A DNA stretch of 64,000 bases, taken from NCBI RefSeq assembly GCF_006149045.1, contig NZ_VBSN01000038.1, positions 434,001 through 498,000 on the forward strand, in the 5' to 3' direction. Under the pieces are notes generated by a model, which saw only the letters and a list, made by a program, of their open reading frames with translations, was not told where the DNA came from and did not search any database. This stretch comes from Dyadobacter flavalbus (GTDB taxonomy: Bacteria > Bacteroidota > Bacteroidia > Cytophagales > Spirosomataceae). The translations under genes and the position numbers were made by a program. The stretch's first letter is position 1. Each line of letters starts with the position of its first letter. This document shows positions 27,794 to 36,300 of this stretch, piece by piece.

Positions 27794-28765
27794 ATGGATT
27801 CAGAAGCGACCAGGCTGTCCCGACTTGTGGGCCTGCTTACACTTTTACAAACAAAACGGAACGTAACCGCCACGGAGCTGGCAGTACGTTTTTCAGTGAG
27901 CACCCGGACCATTTACAGGGACATCAGGACCCTTGAAAGTGCAGGGATCCCGATTGTAACACAGGAAGGAAAAGGGTATGCTATGCTGGAAGGATACCGT
28001 CTGCCGCCTGTCATGTTCACACGTGAGGAAGCCATCGCATTGCTGACCGCTGAAAAGCTAGCTTCAAGGCTCACCGATACAGCTACGGGCAAGCTGAGCG
28101 GCGCAGCCATGGACAAGGTTCGGGCAGCACTCAGGTATTCAGACCGCGACCATCTGGAAACCGTAGAACCTTATATCCATGTAATGGAGCCGCCGAGTGC
28201 ATCCGGGCGGCCAGATACCTATCAGCAACTCATTTCCGCTGTTACATCTCAGCGTGTCGTACACATTCGTTATCAGGCCGCAGAATCTGGAGAAGCCACC
28301 ATGCGCGACATTGAGCCGATCGGCCTTTATTTAAGTGAGCATTGGCATGTAGTGGCATTTTGCCGCCTGCGGCAGGCATTCCGGAACTTTCGACTCGACC
28401 GTATCAGCTACTTGTCCTTATCCGGGGAATCATTCCCTCCACGTCCGGAAACATTACAACAATACTGGGCTGACGAAGCCAAAAGGAGAGACCAGGAAAA
28501 AGTGGTGATCCATTTCAATCCTTCGAAGGTATCACCTGCCCAGGTCCAGCATCTTCATGATACCAAGCACAAATATGGATGGACGCATGAACAAACGCTG
28601 ACAGACGGAAGCCTGGAAATCTTGTTTTTAGTTGGCTCACTTGCTTATCTGTCCACCTGGTTGTTACCTTTTGCAGGCGCTGTCAAGATTATTGAGCCTG
28701 CTTCGCTGCTTGGACATCTATCCAGCCTCGCAAAGCAGGCACATGATTCATTTTATACCGGATAA
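27794..28765 (+). CDS. WYL-domain transcriptional regulator (YafY/DeoR-like HTH)
   Basis: Cytosolic regulator of 323 residues. A winged helix-turn-helix occupies about residues 5-60 (LLTLLQTKRNVTATELAVRFSVS, TRTIYRDIRTLESAGIPI). A WYL ligand-sensing domain starts near residue 140 (VHIRYQAAESGEATMRDIEPIGLYL, EHWHVVAFCRLR, FRLDRI). A WCX-like C-terminal part follows. WYL regulators often sense nucleotides or nucleic acid and sit near stress genes. Its target is not evident; the RidA-like gene lies directly upstream on the same strand but is separated by a terminator. Confidence 0.9.
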   Translation: MDSEATRLSRLVGLLTLLQTKRNVTATELAVRFSVSTRTIYRDIRTLESAGIPIVTQEGKGYAMLEGYRLPPVMFTREEAIALLTAEKLASRLTDTATGKLSGAAMDKVRAALRYSDRDHLETVEPYIHVMEPPSASGRPDTYQQLISAVTSQRVVHIRYQAAESGEATMRDIEPIGLYLSEHWHVVAFCRLRQAFRNFRLDRISYLSLSGESFPPRPETLQQYWADEAKRRDQEKVVIHFNPSKVSPAQVQHLHDTKHKYGWTHEQTLTDGSLEILFLVGSLAYLSTWLLPFAGAVKIIEPASLLGHLSSLAKQAHDSFYTG

Positions 28766-29139
28766 ATTGCAAGGCTCAGGATCCATATTATTCAACCAAG
28801 ATCAGGCTGATCATCCTAACATTTCCGAATCCATCCCGGCAGAATAACGTTATACAGTTGCCGTCGCAAAACAATTTTAAGTACAAGTAAGGAAGTCCTC
28901 ATACACGATATGGTTCCTGAGCCGAGCTTTCCGGTGCCTGCTGTGCACATACAGACAGTCGTATATATGTGCACAAATGAACCCGTAGTATGGGCATATG
29001 GAACTTACCGCCACTCCAAAAAGCGTCGGTTCTCCGAATTTAAGTAGATATCTTTGCAACAACGATTTTATAAGGATTTTTGTTCGTCCCATATTTTCGC
29101 GTAAGCCGGATTAGTTTTTAAAAGCATTGAAGTAGATTA
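28766..29139. other. Intergenic region with inverted repeat
   Basis: No gene is recognised. A perfect inverted repeat, GTGCACATA (28943-28951) and TATGTGCAC (28966-28974), encloses 14 bases. The sequence CACATACAGACAGTCGTA inside it recurs in reverse orientation at 32741-32776. The frame across it would read PAVHIQTVV, so it may be a gene fragment. Confidence 0.5.
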
Positions 29140-29709
29140 ATGAAGAGTATTGCTGTTTTTTGTGGGTCCAATTTTGGTCAAAATCCTGATTACCTGAAAA
29201 TTGCAAAGGTTCTTGCTTCCGAGTTGGTTCATCGGGACATTACCTTGGTTTACGGTGGTGGTGCAGTCGGATTAATGGGTGCTATTGCAGACGAGGTGCT
29301 TCATTTTGGAGGAGACGTAATTGGGGTCTTACCAGAAAAACTGGCCGGAGTTGAAATTGGCCACAAAGGTTTGACGGAGTTACATATCGTTAAAACAATG
29401 CATGAAAGAAAGGCGTTGATGGCCGAATTGTCGGATGGATTCATCGCAATGCCAGGTGGTATTGGTACGCTTGAGGAAATCATTGAAGTTTTCACCTGGA
29501 ATCAACTCGGATTTCACCAAAAACCTTGTGGTTTGTTAAATATCAATGGATTTTACGATAAGCTAATTAGCTTTCTGAGTGATTTGTCGGAAAATGGCTT
29601 TCTGAGTTACTACCATTTCAAGACGTTACTTGTGAATGAGAATCCTGCCAGTCTGGTGGATGAACTAGCTGCACAAAAACTGACGTACCAGCCAAAATGG
29701 ATCAAATAA
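29140..29709 (+). CDS. LOG-family nucleotide 5'-phosphoribohydrolase-like protein
   Basis: A 189-residue protein of the LOG ('lysine decarboxylase'-fold) family. Studied members split cytokinin riboside 5'-monophosphates or other nucleoside monophosphates into base and ribose 5-phosphate. The start has a Rossmann-like IAVFCGSNFGQNPDY, then LVYGGGAVGLMGAIAD. The diagnostic PGGIGTLEEIIEVFTW motif is at about residues 105-120 and contains the catalytic Glu. Length is normal. The gene overlaps the NUDIX gene by 13 bases, so translational coupling and a shared role in nucleotide clean-up are plausible. Confidence 0.92.
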   Translation: MKSIAVFCGSNFGQNPDYLKIAKVLASELVHRDITLVYGGGAVGLMGAIADEVLHFGGDVIGVLPEKLAGVEIGHKGLTELHIVKTMHERKALMAELSDGFIAMPGGIGTLEEIIEVFTWNQLGFHQKPCGLLNINGFYDKLISFLSDLSENGFLSYYHFKTLLVNENPASLVDELAAQKLTYQPKWIK

Positions 29710-30110
29710 AAGTCGTAGCAGGAGTTATCATTTGGCAAGATACCAAAGTGTTACTGGGGTTCCGCCTTTCTAAACACGGTCACGGCGTATGGTCATTTCC
29801 GGGAGGCCATGTCGAATTTGGTGAGCATCCCGATCAGGCGGTGATTCGCGAAGCTTTTGAGGAGACTGGCCTTGTGATTTCAAACGTTGAGAAGATTACT
29901 TTCACAAGTGACTTCTATGAGAATGGTACACAGTACATTACACTTTTTTTTAACGCTACATCGTGGTCCGGAATACTGGAGAACAGAGAACCTGACAAAT
30001 GTCTAGAATGGGCATGGTTTGATCCGGAATTCCTACCGTCTCCTCTGTTCATTCCAATACGTTCTTTTCTCAAGGAAAAGAACGTACTGATTGATTATAG
30101 AAGGCAATAG
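29697..30110 (+). CDS. NUDIX hydrolase
   Basis: A 137-residue NUDIX hydrolase. The complete box reads G-x5-E-x7-REAFEETGL, starting at GHVEFGE near residue 38, with all metal-binding Glu residues present. The preceding FRLSKHGHGVWSFPGGH and later LEWAWFDPEFLPSPLF resemble the MutT/NUDT15-like nucleotide-cleaning group. The exact substrate is unknown. Its ATG lies inside the end of the LOG gene. Confidence 0.92.
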   Translation: MDQIKVVAGVIIWQDTKVLLGFRLSKHGHGVWSFPGGHVEFGEHPDQAVIREAFEETGLVISNVEKITFTSDFYENGTQYITLFFNATSWSGILENREPDKCLEWAWFDPEFLPSPLFIPIRSFLKEKNVLIDYRRQ

Positions 30111-30510
30111 CACAGTTGGTAGTCGTAAGAGAAACGGGCCGGCAGGAGCTTATAAAAGGCATAGCAAAGATCATCCCGTACGGCACATTCTATCTTGCTA
30201 ATCCGTAACAGCAATACACCTTTGGTTTAGTCTATATGCCAGACCATGGGATCGGCTTCTGATTTTGTAAAAACGGTCAGCACATGTGATGAAAATTTAG
30301 ACTGCTTGCCGGACTAAGGAGCTCCTGATGGGTTTCATCTATATAATAGCAGCAAAATGACTCGGTCGTTGAAACGTACTTTTTCTTCATTTTTAAAATC
30401 AAGGTTTTAATCCTCTGACAGCCTGATCTTGTTCCGTTACTCGTCCTGCACTACGCTAGAAGGTACGGTTGTAAGCTGCGATGTACACATACATGCGTCG
30501 TAACGCATGA
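30111..30510. other. Intergenic region between convergent genes
   Basis: No gene could be supported on either strand; all frames are interrupted. A small hairpin ATGCGT/ACGCAT (30493-30508) sits just past the stop of the minus-strand AraC gene. Confidence 0.4.
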
Positions 30511-31470
30511 TTATCTTTGAGCAGTTGAGAATTTCTTTGGCTTAACACCAATATGCTTTTCGAATATTCTGGAAAAGTGGCTCAGGTTGGTAAAGCCGAG
30601 TTGATAACCTGCCTCCGAAACTGACAGCCCCTCTGCTTTCAACAGACGGGCCGCCTCATTGATGCGGAACGCCTGATAATAGCTATATATGCTGTTACCA
30701 AATATTTGTCTGAATAACCTTTTTAGCTTGGTAGGACTCATTCGGGCACTTTTGGCTAATTCGCTAATCACCGGCGTGACTTCCGGGCGTTCCAGCATTT
30801 GCTCCTTGATTCTGTAAATGGTCTGGATATCCTGCCCATTTAATGCATACAGATGATTTTCATCCCGCTTTTCCAAGGCCATTAACAATCGGCAAATCAG
30901 TTCCTCGGACTTTACACGCCGGAAAAATAAGGCAAACATGTCATCAATCGTTTCGCTTACCAGTTGATCTATAATAATTTGCAAAGCTGGAAAGATCATT
31001 TCTTCGAAAAACAAAGGCTGCGTGTTTTCCAGCAGACCTTGCAAGACCGGTGATTTTTGAGACGAATGGAAAAGTCCTTTCAGATAAGTGGCATCCACTT
31101 CTATATTGATCATTGCCCGGCTGCGTTGGATTGGAATAACCAGGTTGGAATTCAGGCGACCGGTTACGATCAAAACGGACGGGGTTTGCAGATCCGGTGG
31201 TACATGGACTGATTGAGTTAGGACATGCTGGAATTTAAACAAGATCATTCTTTCCGCCATAGCTGCATCCGGATTGTCGATGACGAAGTCTTCCCGGATT
31301 TGGTAATTGAAAATCATCAGCCGGATAAACTCATTAAATACGAACCCGGTGCAGTAACCAGTGCCGAATTCTTCTGGAATATCCAGTCGCCCGTTTTTCA
31401 CCTCTGTCCCTAATTGATGAGCCAGCGCGATCAGTACTTTGGGTATCATGGATTGTTTGTTTTCCTCCAT
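30511..31470 (-). CDS. AraC-family transcriptional regulator divergent from Tet(X)-like gene
   Basis: Regulator of about 319 residues with an unassigned N-terminal sensing region and a C-terminal AraC DNA-binding domain (about 220-315). Its two helix-turn-helix motifs are ISELAKSARMSPTKLKRLFRQ and SEAGYQLGFTNLSHFSRIFEK. The longest frame begins with TTG at 31500, but that lies inside a palindrome that looks like an operator. The ATG at 31470 (MEENKQSMIPK) is the better start. It faces away from the flavin monooxygenase gene at 31563 and probably controls it. Confidence 0.85.
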   Translation of the reverse strand: MEENKQSMIPKVLIALAHQLGTEVKNGRLDIPEEFGTGYCTGFVFNEFIRLMIFNYQIREDFVIDNPDAAMAERMILFKFQHVLTQSVHVPPDLQTPSVLIVTGRLNSNLVIPIQRSRAMINIEVDATYLKGLFHSSQKSPVLQGLLENTQPLFFEEMIFPALQIIIDQLVSETIDDMFALFFRRVKSEELICRLLMALEKRDENHLYALNGQDIQTIYRIKEQMLERPEVTPVISELAKSARMSPTKLKRLFRQIFGNSIYSYYQAFRINEAARLLKAEGLSVSEAGYQLGFTNLSHFSRIFEKHIGVKPKKFSTAQR

Positions 31471-31492
31471 TGCGTCCTTTATGGCTATTTTT

Positions 31493-31527
31493 AAGTCCAA
31501 TATAGCTATTTAGACTATAAAGGACTT
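31493..31527. promoter_or_regulatory. Concentric palindrome in the araC/Tet(X)-like divergent promoter
   Basis: Outer arms AAGTCC (31493-31498) and GGACTT (31522-31527) and inner arms TATAG (31501-31505) and CTATA (31515-31519) share the same centre at 31510. It ends three bases before the -7 box of the plus-strand gene. This is the placement expected of an operator. Confidence 0.5.
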
Positions 31528-31529
31528 CA

Positions 31530-31537
31530 TACGTTTG
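31530..31537 (+). promoter_or_regulatory. Bacteroidota -7 box for the Tet(X)-like gene
   Basis: TACGTTTG matches the Bacteroidota TAnnTTTG -7 consensus and ends 25 bases before the ATG at 31563. A clear -33 TTG is not seen, which would fit an activator-dependent promoter. Confidence 0.5.
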
Positions 31538-31562
31538 CGTTAGAATTGAACAACACAAACAC

Positions 31563-32693
31563 ATGATACTTCATAATAAACAAATTGCCATCATTGGAGC
31601 TGGCCCCGCAGGTCTTACCCTGGCCAGCTTATTACAACAGCAAGGAGTTCACGTAACGGTCTACGAGCGGGACAGAGATGCACAGGCCAGAATTTGGGGC
31701 GGTACCCTTGACCTTCATAAAGAGTCCGGGCAAGCTGCCTTGAAAAAAGCAGGTTTGCTTCACCGCTATTTTACGCTAGCGAAACCAATGGGAAGAACCT
31801 TGGCCGATCAGCACGGCAATGTGTTTTTTTCTAAAAAGCCAACCGCTGAAAACCAGTATGATCAACCCGAAATCAGCAGGAATGATTTACGGTCTTTGCT
31901 ACTGGATAGCTTGTCTGCCAACACAGTGGTTTGGGACAGAAAATTTACAGGACTTTCCCAGGACAATGGAAGATGGCGTCTACATTTCGACGAAAAACCA
32001 GATGAAGTCGCTGATCTGGTAATCGGCGCAAACGGTGGAATGTCCAGGGTAAGACCTTACGTGACAGATGCACAGGTCGAAGACACAGGCACCTTTATTA
32101 TCCAGGGCGAGGTGCTTGACCCAATACATAAATGCCCATCCTTCTACCACTTGTGTAACGGCAATATATTAATGAGTTCGTATCAAGGTAACTTGCTGGT
32201 AGCAAACCCAGTTAATCACAGTACATTGGCTTACGGAATAACATTCCAAAGACCAGAAGAATGGTCGAATGGCCTTGGACTGGATTTTAAGAGTCCGGAC
32301 CGCATTCGCACCTGCCTTTCCGAAAGATTTACGGATTGGGACCAGCGTTATCACGAATTATTCAAGGCCACATCGTTCTTTGCTGGTTTGCCGACCCGAA
32401 AACTGTCTCTTGATCAACCCTGGAAAGCAGACCGTCCTCTACCAATTACGCTGATCGGCGATGCCGCACATTTAATGCCGCCTTTTGTTGGTAAGGGTGT
32501 AAATACCGGGCTGATGGACGCTTTATTGTTAGCGGATAATCTGACCAGCGGTAATTATCAGTCCATACAAGCTGCCATTGAAGATTATGAGCATAAGATG
32601 TTTGCCTATGCGTCAGAAGCGCAGAGAGCATCCAGCGAGAATGAGCTGGAAATTCGTCAACCCGACTTTACGTTTCAACGATTCATACACTAG
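31563..32693 (+). CDS. Tet(X)-like FAD-dependent monooxygenase
   Basis: Flavoprotein hydroxylase of 376 residues (Tet(X) has 388) that can be aligned with Tet(X) along its whole length with an 11-residue offset. FAD motifs are GAGPAG (12-17), RIWGGTLDLH (43-52), ISRNDLR with Arg106 (Arg117 of Tet(X)), and GDAAHLMPPF (299-308) with Asp300. Tet(X) hydroxylates and inactivates tetracyclines with NADPH and O2. Of the pocket residues I recall for Tet(X), Gln192, Met215, Asn226, Gly236, Pro318 and Gly321 are kept. Arg213 is Ile202, Phe224 is Val213, His234 is Ala223 and Ala320 is Val309. It may act on another substrate or be a weak tetracycline enzyme. It is divergent from an AraC regulator. Confidence 0.88.
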   Translation: MILHNKQIAIIGAGPAGLTLASLLQQQGVHVTVYERDRDAQARIWGGTLDLHKESGQAALKKAGLLHRYFTLAKPMGRTLADQHGNVFFSKKPTAENQYDQPEISRNDLRSLLLDSLSANTVVWDRKFTGLSQDNGRWRLHFDEKPDEVADLVIGANGGMSRVRPYVTDAQVEDTGTFIIQGEVLDPIHKCPSFYHLCNGNILMSSYQGNLLVANPVNHSTLAYGITFQRPEEWSNGLGLDFKSPDRIRTCLSERFTDWDQRYHELFKATSFFAGLPTRKLSLDQPWKADRPLPITLIGDAAHLMPPFVGKGVNTGLMDALLLADNLTSGNYQSIQAAIEDYEHKMFAYASEAQRASSENELEIRQPDFTFQRFIH

Positions 32694-33325
32694 CATGCTA
32701 GTTATAGAGTCCGAAAGTTATTTTTGGGCGCGATATATTGCATTTAATGCACATATTACGACTGTCTGTATGTGGACGCTTGAAGCCGGCAAAAAGTCCA
32801 GATCAAGGTGTACTTCTTCGCTTAAAACGACGCCGAACTTTCCTTCGATCGACAGAACGACAGGATTTGGAAGGATATGGAAATTTTAATTAAACCAAGG
32901 TATTTCTGTAATTCCCGGTTTGACTTCAATGCACCGAACAATTGGCAGACTGGTGCATTCTTCAGCAATACTTCCATTTTTCTAGTAATGCATTAACATT
33001 CCTTCAGTATTAAGACGTTTCAGAAAGTTCACCCCTACTTTAACTGTTTTTCGCCGCTCCAATAACTTTCTTTCTGCCTCCTATACGGATAGCTCATGTG
33101 TCTTCTGCATTTCAAGTTCCGCCCTTTCAGGATTCCATCACCGCTTGGATAAATTCTCTCCTACCCACCCGAAACTAAAGTAAGATACTTTACCAATTTT
33201 TGTCTATTAAAATAAAGGGTCAGGCTTTAAGCTTTGCCTGACCCGGATTAAAATGTTTATACTTTTAACAAGATTGTCCCACTCATAACCATGCCCTCAC
33301 CTTCTGCTATCATTAGCAACTTTTG
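32694..33325. other. Intergenic region with gene fragment and repeat copy
   Basis: No complete gene is seen. A minus-strand frame without start (about 32887 down to 32723) has coding-like text ending HIQTVVICALNAIYRAQK. Its segment at 32741-32776 matches 28943-28980 in reverse orientation. ACTAGCATGCTAGT (32689-32702) is a perfect palindrome across the Tet(X)-like stop codon. The terminator at 33205-33244 is listed separately. Confidence 0.45.
33205..33244 (-). terminator. Intrinsic terminator of the FG-GAP gene
   Basis: A perfect 9-base stem, GGGTCAGGC (33217-33225) with GCCTGACCC (33236-33244), is followed on the minus strand by TTTATTTTAATA. It lies about 80 bases past the stop of the minus-strand FG-GAP gene. 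Confidence 0.8.
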
Positions 33326-36300
33326 TTATTTAGTGATCAAAACCTTCTTACTGTTCTTCAAACCATCTTTATACGTAATCACAAGCATGTAACTTCCTGC
33401 GGCAAGTCCATTGACATCCACCTGCTTTACGGATATTGTGGACCGATAAACGGATTTGCCTGTGATTGACAGTAACTGTATACTTTTAATTTCGTTAACA
33501 TCTACAGTTTCAATAAAGAGCTTGTCAGTTACCGGATTGGGGTATATGCTTACAGCATTAACATATTTTTCTGATTCCGACTTTGTCTTGGCCTTAATCG
33601 TTTCTGACATATTGCTGATGACATTTTCTCGCGCAGGTGCAGTACTGCTGCCTGTCAGGTAACCGGGAACATACCGCCACGGACCATAAATCTGACCGGT
33701 CAATGCGAGTGCAGGATCATATTTTACCCTTGTGCGCACTTTTGTGAAAGTGCCTTGCTTGGCAACCACATTTTTAAGCTCAGTCCCTTTCAGCCCCAGA
33801 CTGGTGTACGTGTTCTGTGCACCAGAATATGCAGTACTGTTGGTAATCACATTGTTACTGCCTTTCGAAAAAGCCTGTCCTTTGGGCTTTGTTTCCCAAA
33901 CCAGCTTGCCCTTGCCGCTACCCAGAAAAGATTTGGCATACAGTCCCGCCCCAAAGTCGTTTTTAGCCTTTTGTGATTGGTTAATAATCGTTGTCAGGTT
34001 GGAGTTGTACAGCCGCAGGTTGTTTTGAATACCTCCGGTTCTGCTGCCATAATATACCAGCGCTGTTCCACCAGTCAGTTCCGAAGTCCCATATTTATAT
34101 TGATAAGATCCTAAAATGATATCTCCCAGCCCGTCTCCATTTAGATCGCCTGCGCCTGATGCTGAAATTGCCGTGGAGTGAGTGGAAACTTGCTTTTTAT
34201 CACTTGGCAAGATTTCATTAGCTATTGCACCACTTAGAATTCCTGATGCACTACCAAAATAAAGAAACGCTGCGCCTTGATATGGAGTTTTCGTTAATTG
34301 GGTAGCTCCAACCATAATGTCACTGTATCCGTCCCCGTTTATATCTCCTGCACTGGACACATCCGTACCAAACCTTGCATAGTTTCCATAAACATTTCTG
34401 TCTATTTCCAATCTGGATGACATAGAAATATTTAATCCCGATGTAGATCCGTAGTAGATCAAGACCTTACTTGGTTTAATTTCATCAGGTGCCCCTATCA
34501 ATACATCGGCAAAGCCATCTCCGTTAACATCTCCGGCTCCGGCAACAGATGTACCAAATTCGGATTCTTCGTCATTTCCTTCAATTGTAATATTATTCTG
34601 TTTACTAATGCCGTTTTGAGACCCATAGTACAGAGTAGCGGCTCCATCTGCTGTAATATGATCCTTTGAATATAAAGGCATTCCAGCGATAATATCCGCA
34701 AATCCATCTGCATTTACATCTCCTGCACCGGATACGGAAGCACCCAGATATGCCGTTTCTTTATCACTTTCTATCAGCAGAAAGCTTTGAGGTAAAATCC
34801 CGGCCTGTGAACCGTGGTAAACGTAAATTGCGCCTTCATGAAATTTATCATTGTCATAGTTTTGTGCTCCTATTACAATGTCTCCATAGCCATCTCCGTT
34901 TACATCACCAGCGTTTGCGAGAGAGTATCCGAACAAAGCATCTGCATGATTGCTTTCCAACTGCGTAAAAAAAATTATATTGATCCCACTTGCCGATCCA
35001 TAATACACACTGGCCGCACCTTCATATAATTGTCCTCCGGAATAATATGGTGCACCAACAATTACATCATCATAGCCATCTCCATTTACATCACCGGCAC
35101 CTGAGACAGATTTACCAAAATAGGCATCTGCCTTATTGCTTTCCAACATGGTAAAGGCATTTACATGAATCCCTGAAGCAGAGCCTGGATAAACAAATGC
35201 TGCTCCTTCGTCATTTTGCCCATTATCAAATCCCGGTGCGCCAACGATAATATCACCAAACCCATCACCATTGACGTCTCCAGCCTTTGCTACGGAAAGC
35301 CCAAATAGTGCTTCTGGCTTGTCTTTCTCAATTTTAACGTTTGCTAATGAACTGACTCCGTCCGCTTTGCCCATCCATACAAAGGCGGCTCCTTCATTAA
35401 CCTGTCCTTTGTCATACAAAGGTGCGCCGGCAATCACATCGCTGTACCCGTCGCCGTTCACATCTCCGGCACTGGCCACTATGTTGCCCAGCTGGGCAGC
35501 CGCCTGATTGCCTTCCAGAGTAGAAACGGAAATTGCTGACAGACCAACAGAAGATCCATGGTAAACAAAGCCTGCACCTTCATTGCTTTCGCCATTGTCA
35601 TAGAACAGTGCTCCTATGATCACATCGCTGTATCCGTCGCCGTTGACATCACCGGCACTGGCAACCGAGTTGCCAAACTGCGCCTCAGCCTGGTTTTTTT
35701 CCAGCGTAATGGCTGCTATGGTATTAATCCCTTGCACTGATCCATAATGCACAAACACAGCACCTTCATTGGCTTGCCCGTTATCATACATGCTGGCCCC
35801 TACAATAATGTCGCTGTATCCATCCCCGTTCACATCCCCGGCTGTGTTGAGGCTATGGCCCAGGTATGCATTGGCTTGGTTGCTTTCCAGAACTTTTGCA
35901 GCCACGGCATTGATGCCCAAAGCCGAACCATGATAAACAAAGACAGCACCTTCATCAGTCTGGCCTTTGTCGTACTGCCGCCCGCTGACAAGGATGTCGC
36001 TGTACCCGTCACCGTTTATGTCACCTGCTCCGCTGACGCGGTAGCCGAACAAGGCAGCTGCCTGATTTTCTTCCAGCAGTGTAGGATTGGTGTTCAAGCC
36101 TGTAGCCGATCCAAGGTATAGGAATGCTGCACCTTCATTGACCTGTCCTTTGTCATACATCGTTGCCCCGACGAGAATATCACTATATCCGTCACCATTC
36201 ACATCACCTGCCAACCCGACACTGCTGCCCATATTGGCTTCGGCCTGGTTGCTTTCCAGAATCTGCGATGCGGTCTTGCTGATGCCCTGAGCCGAACCCA

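Noticed and set aside
30487..30508. Third possible copy of the CACATACA..GTCGTA repeat
   Set aside because: Only short parts match, with different spacing; chance agreement is likely.
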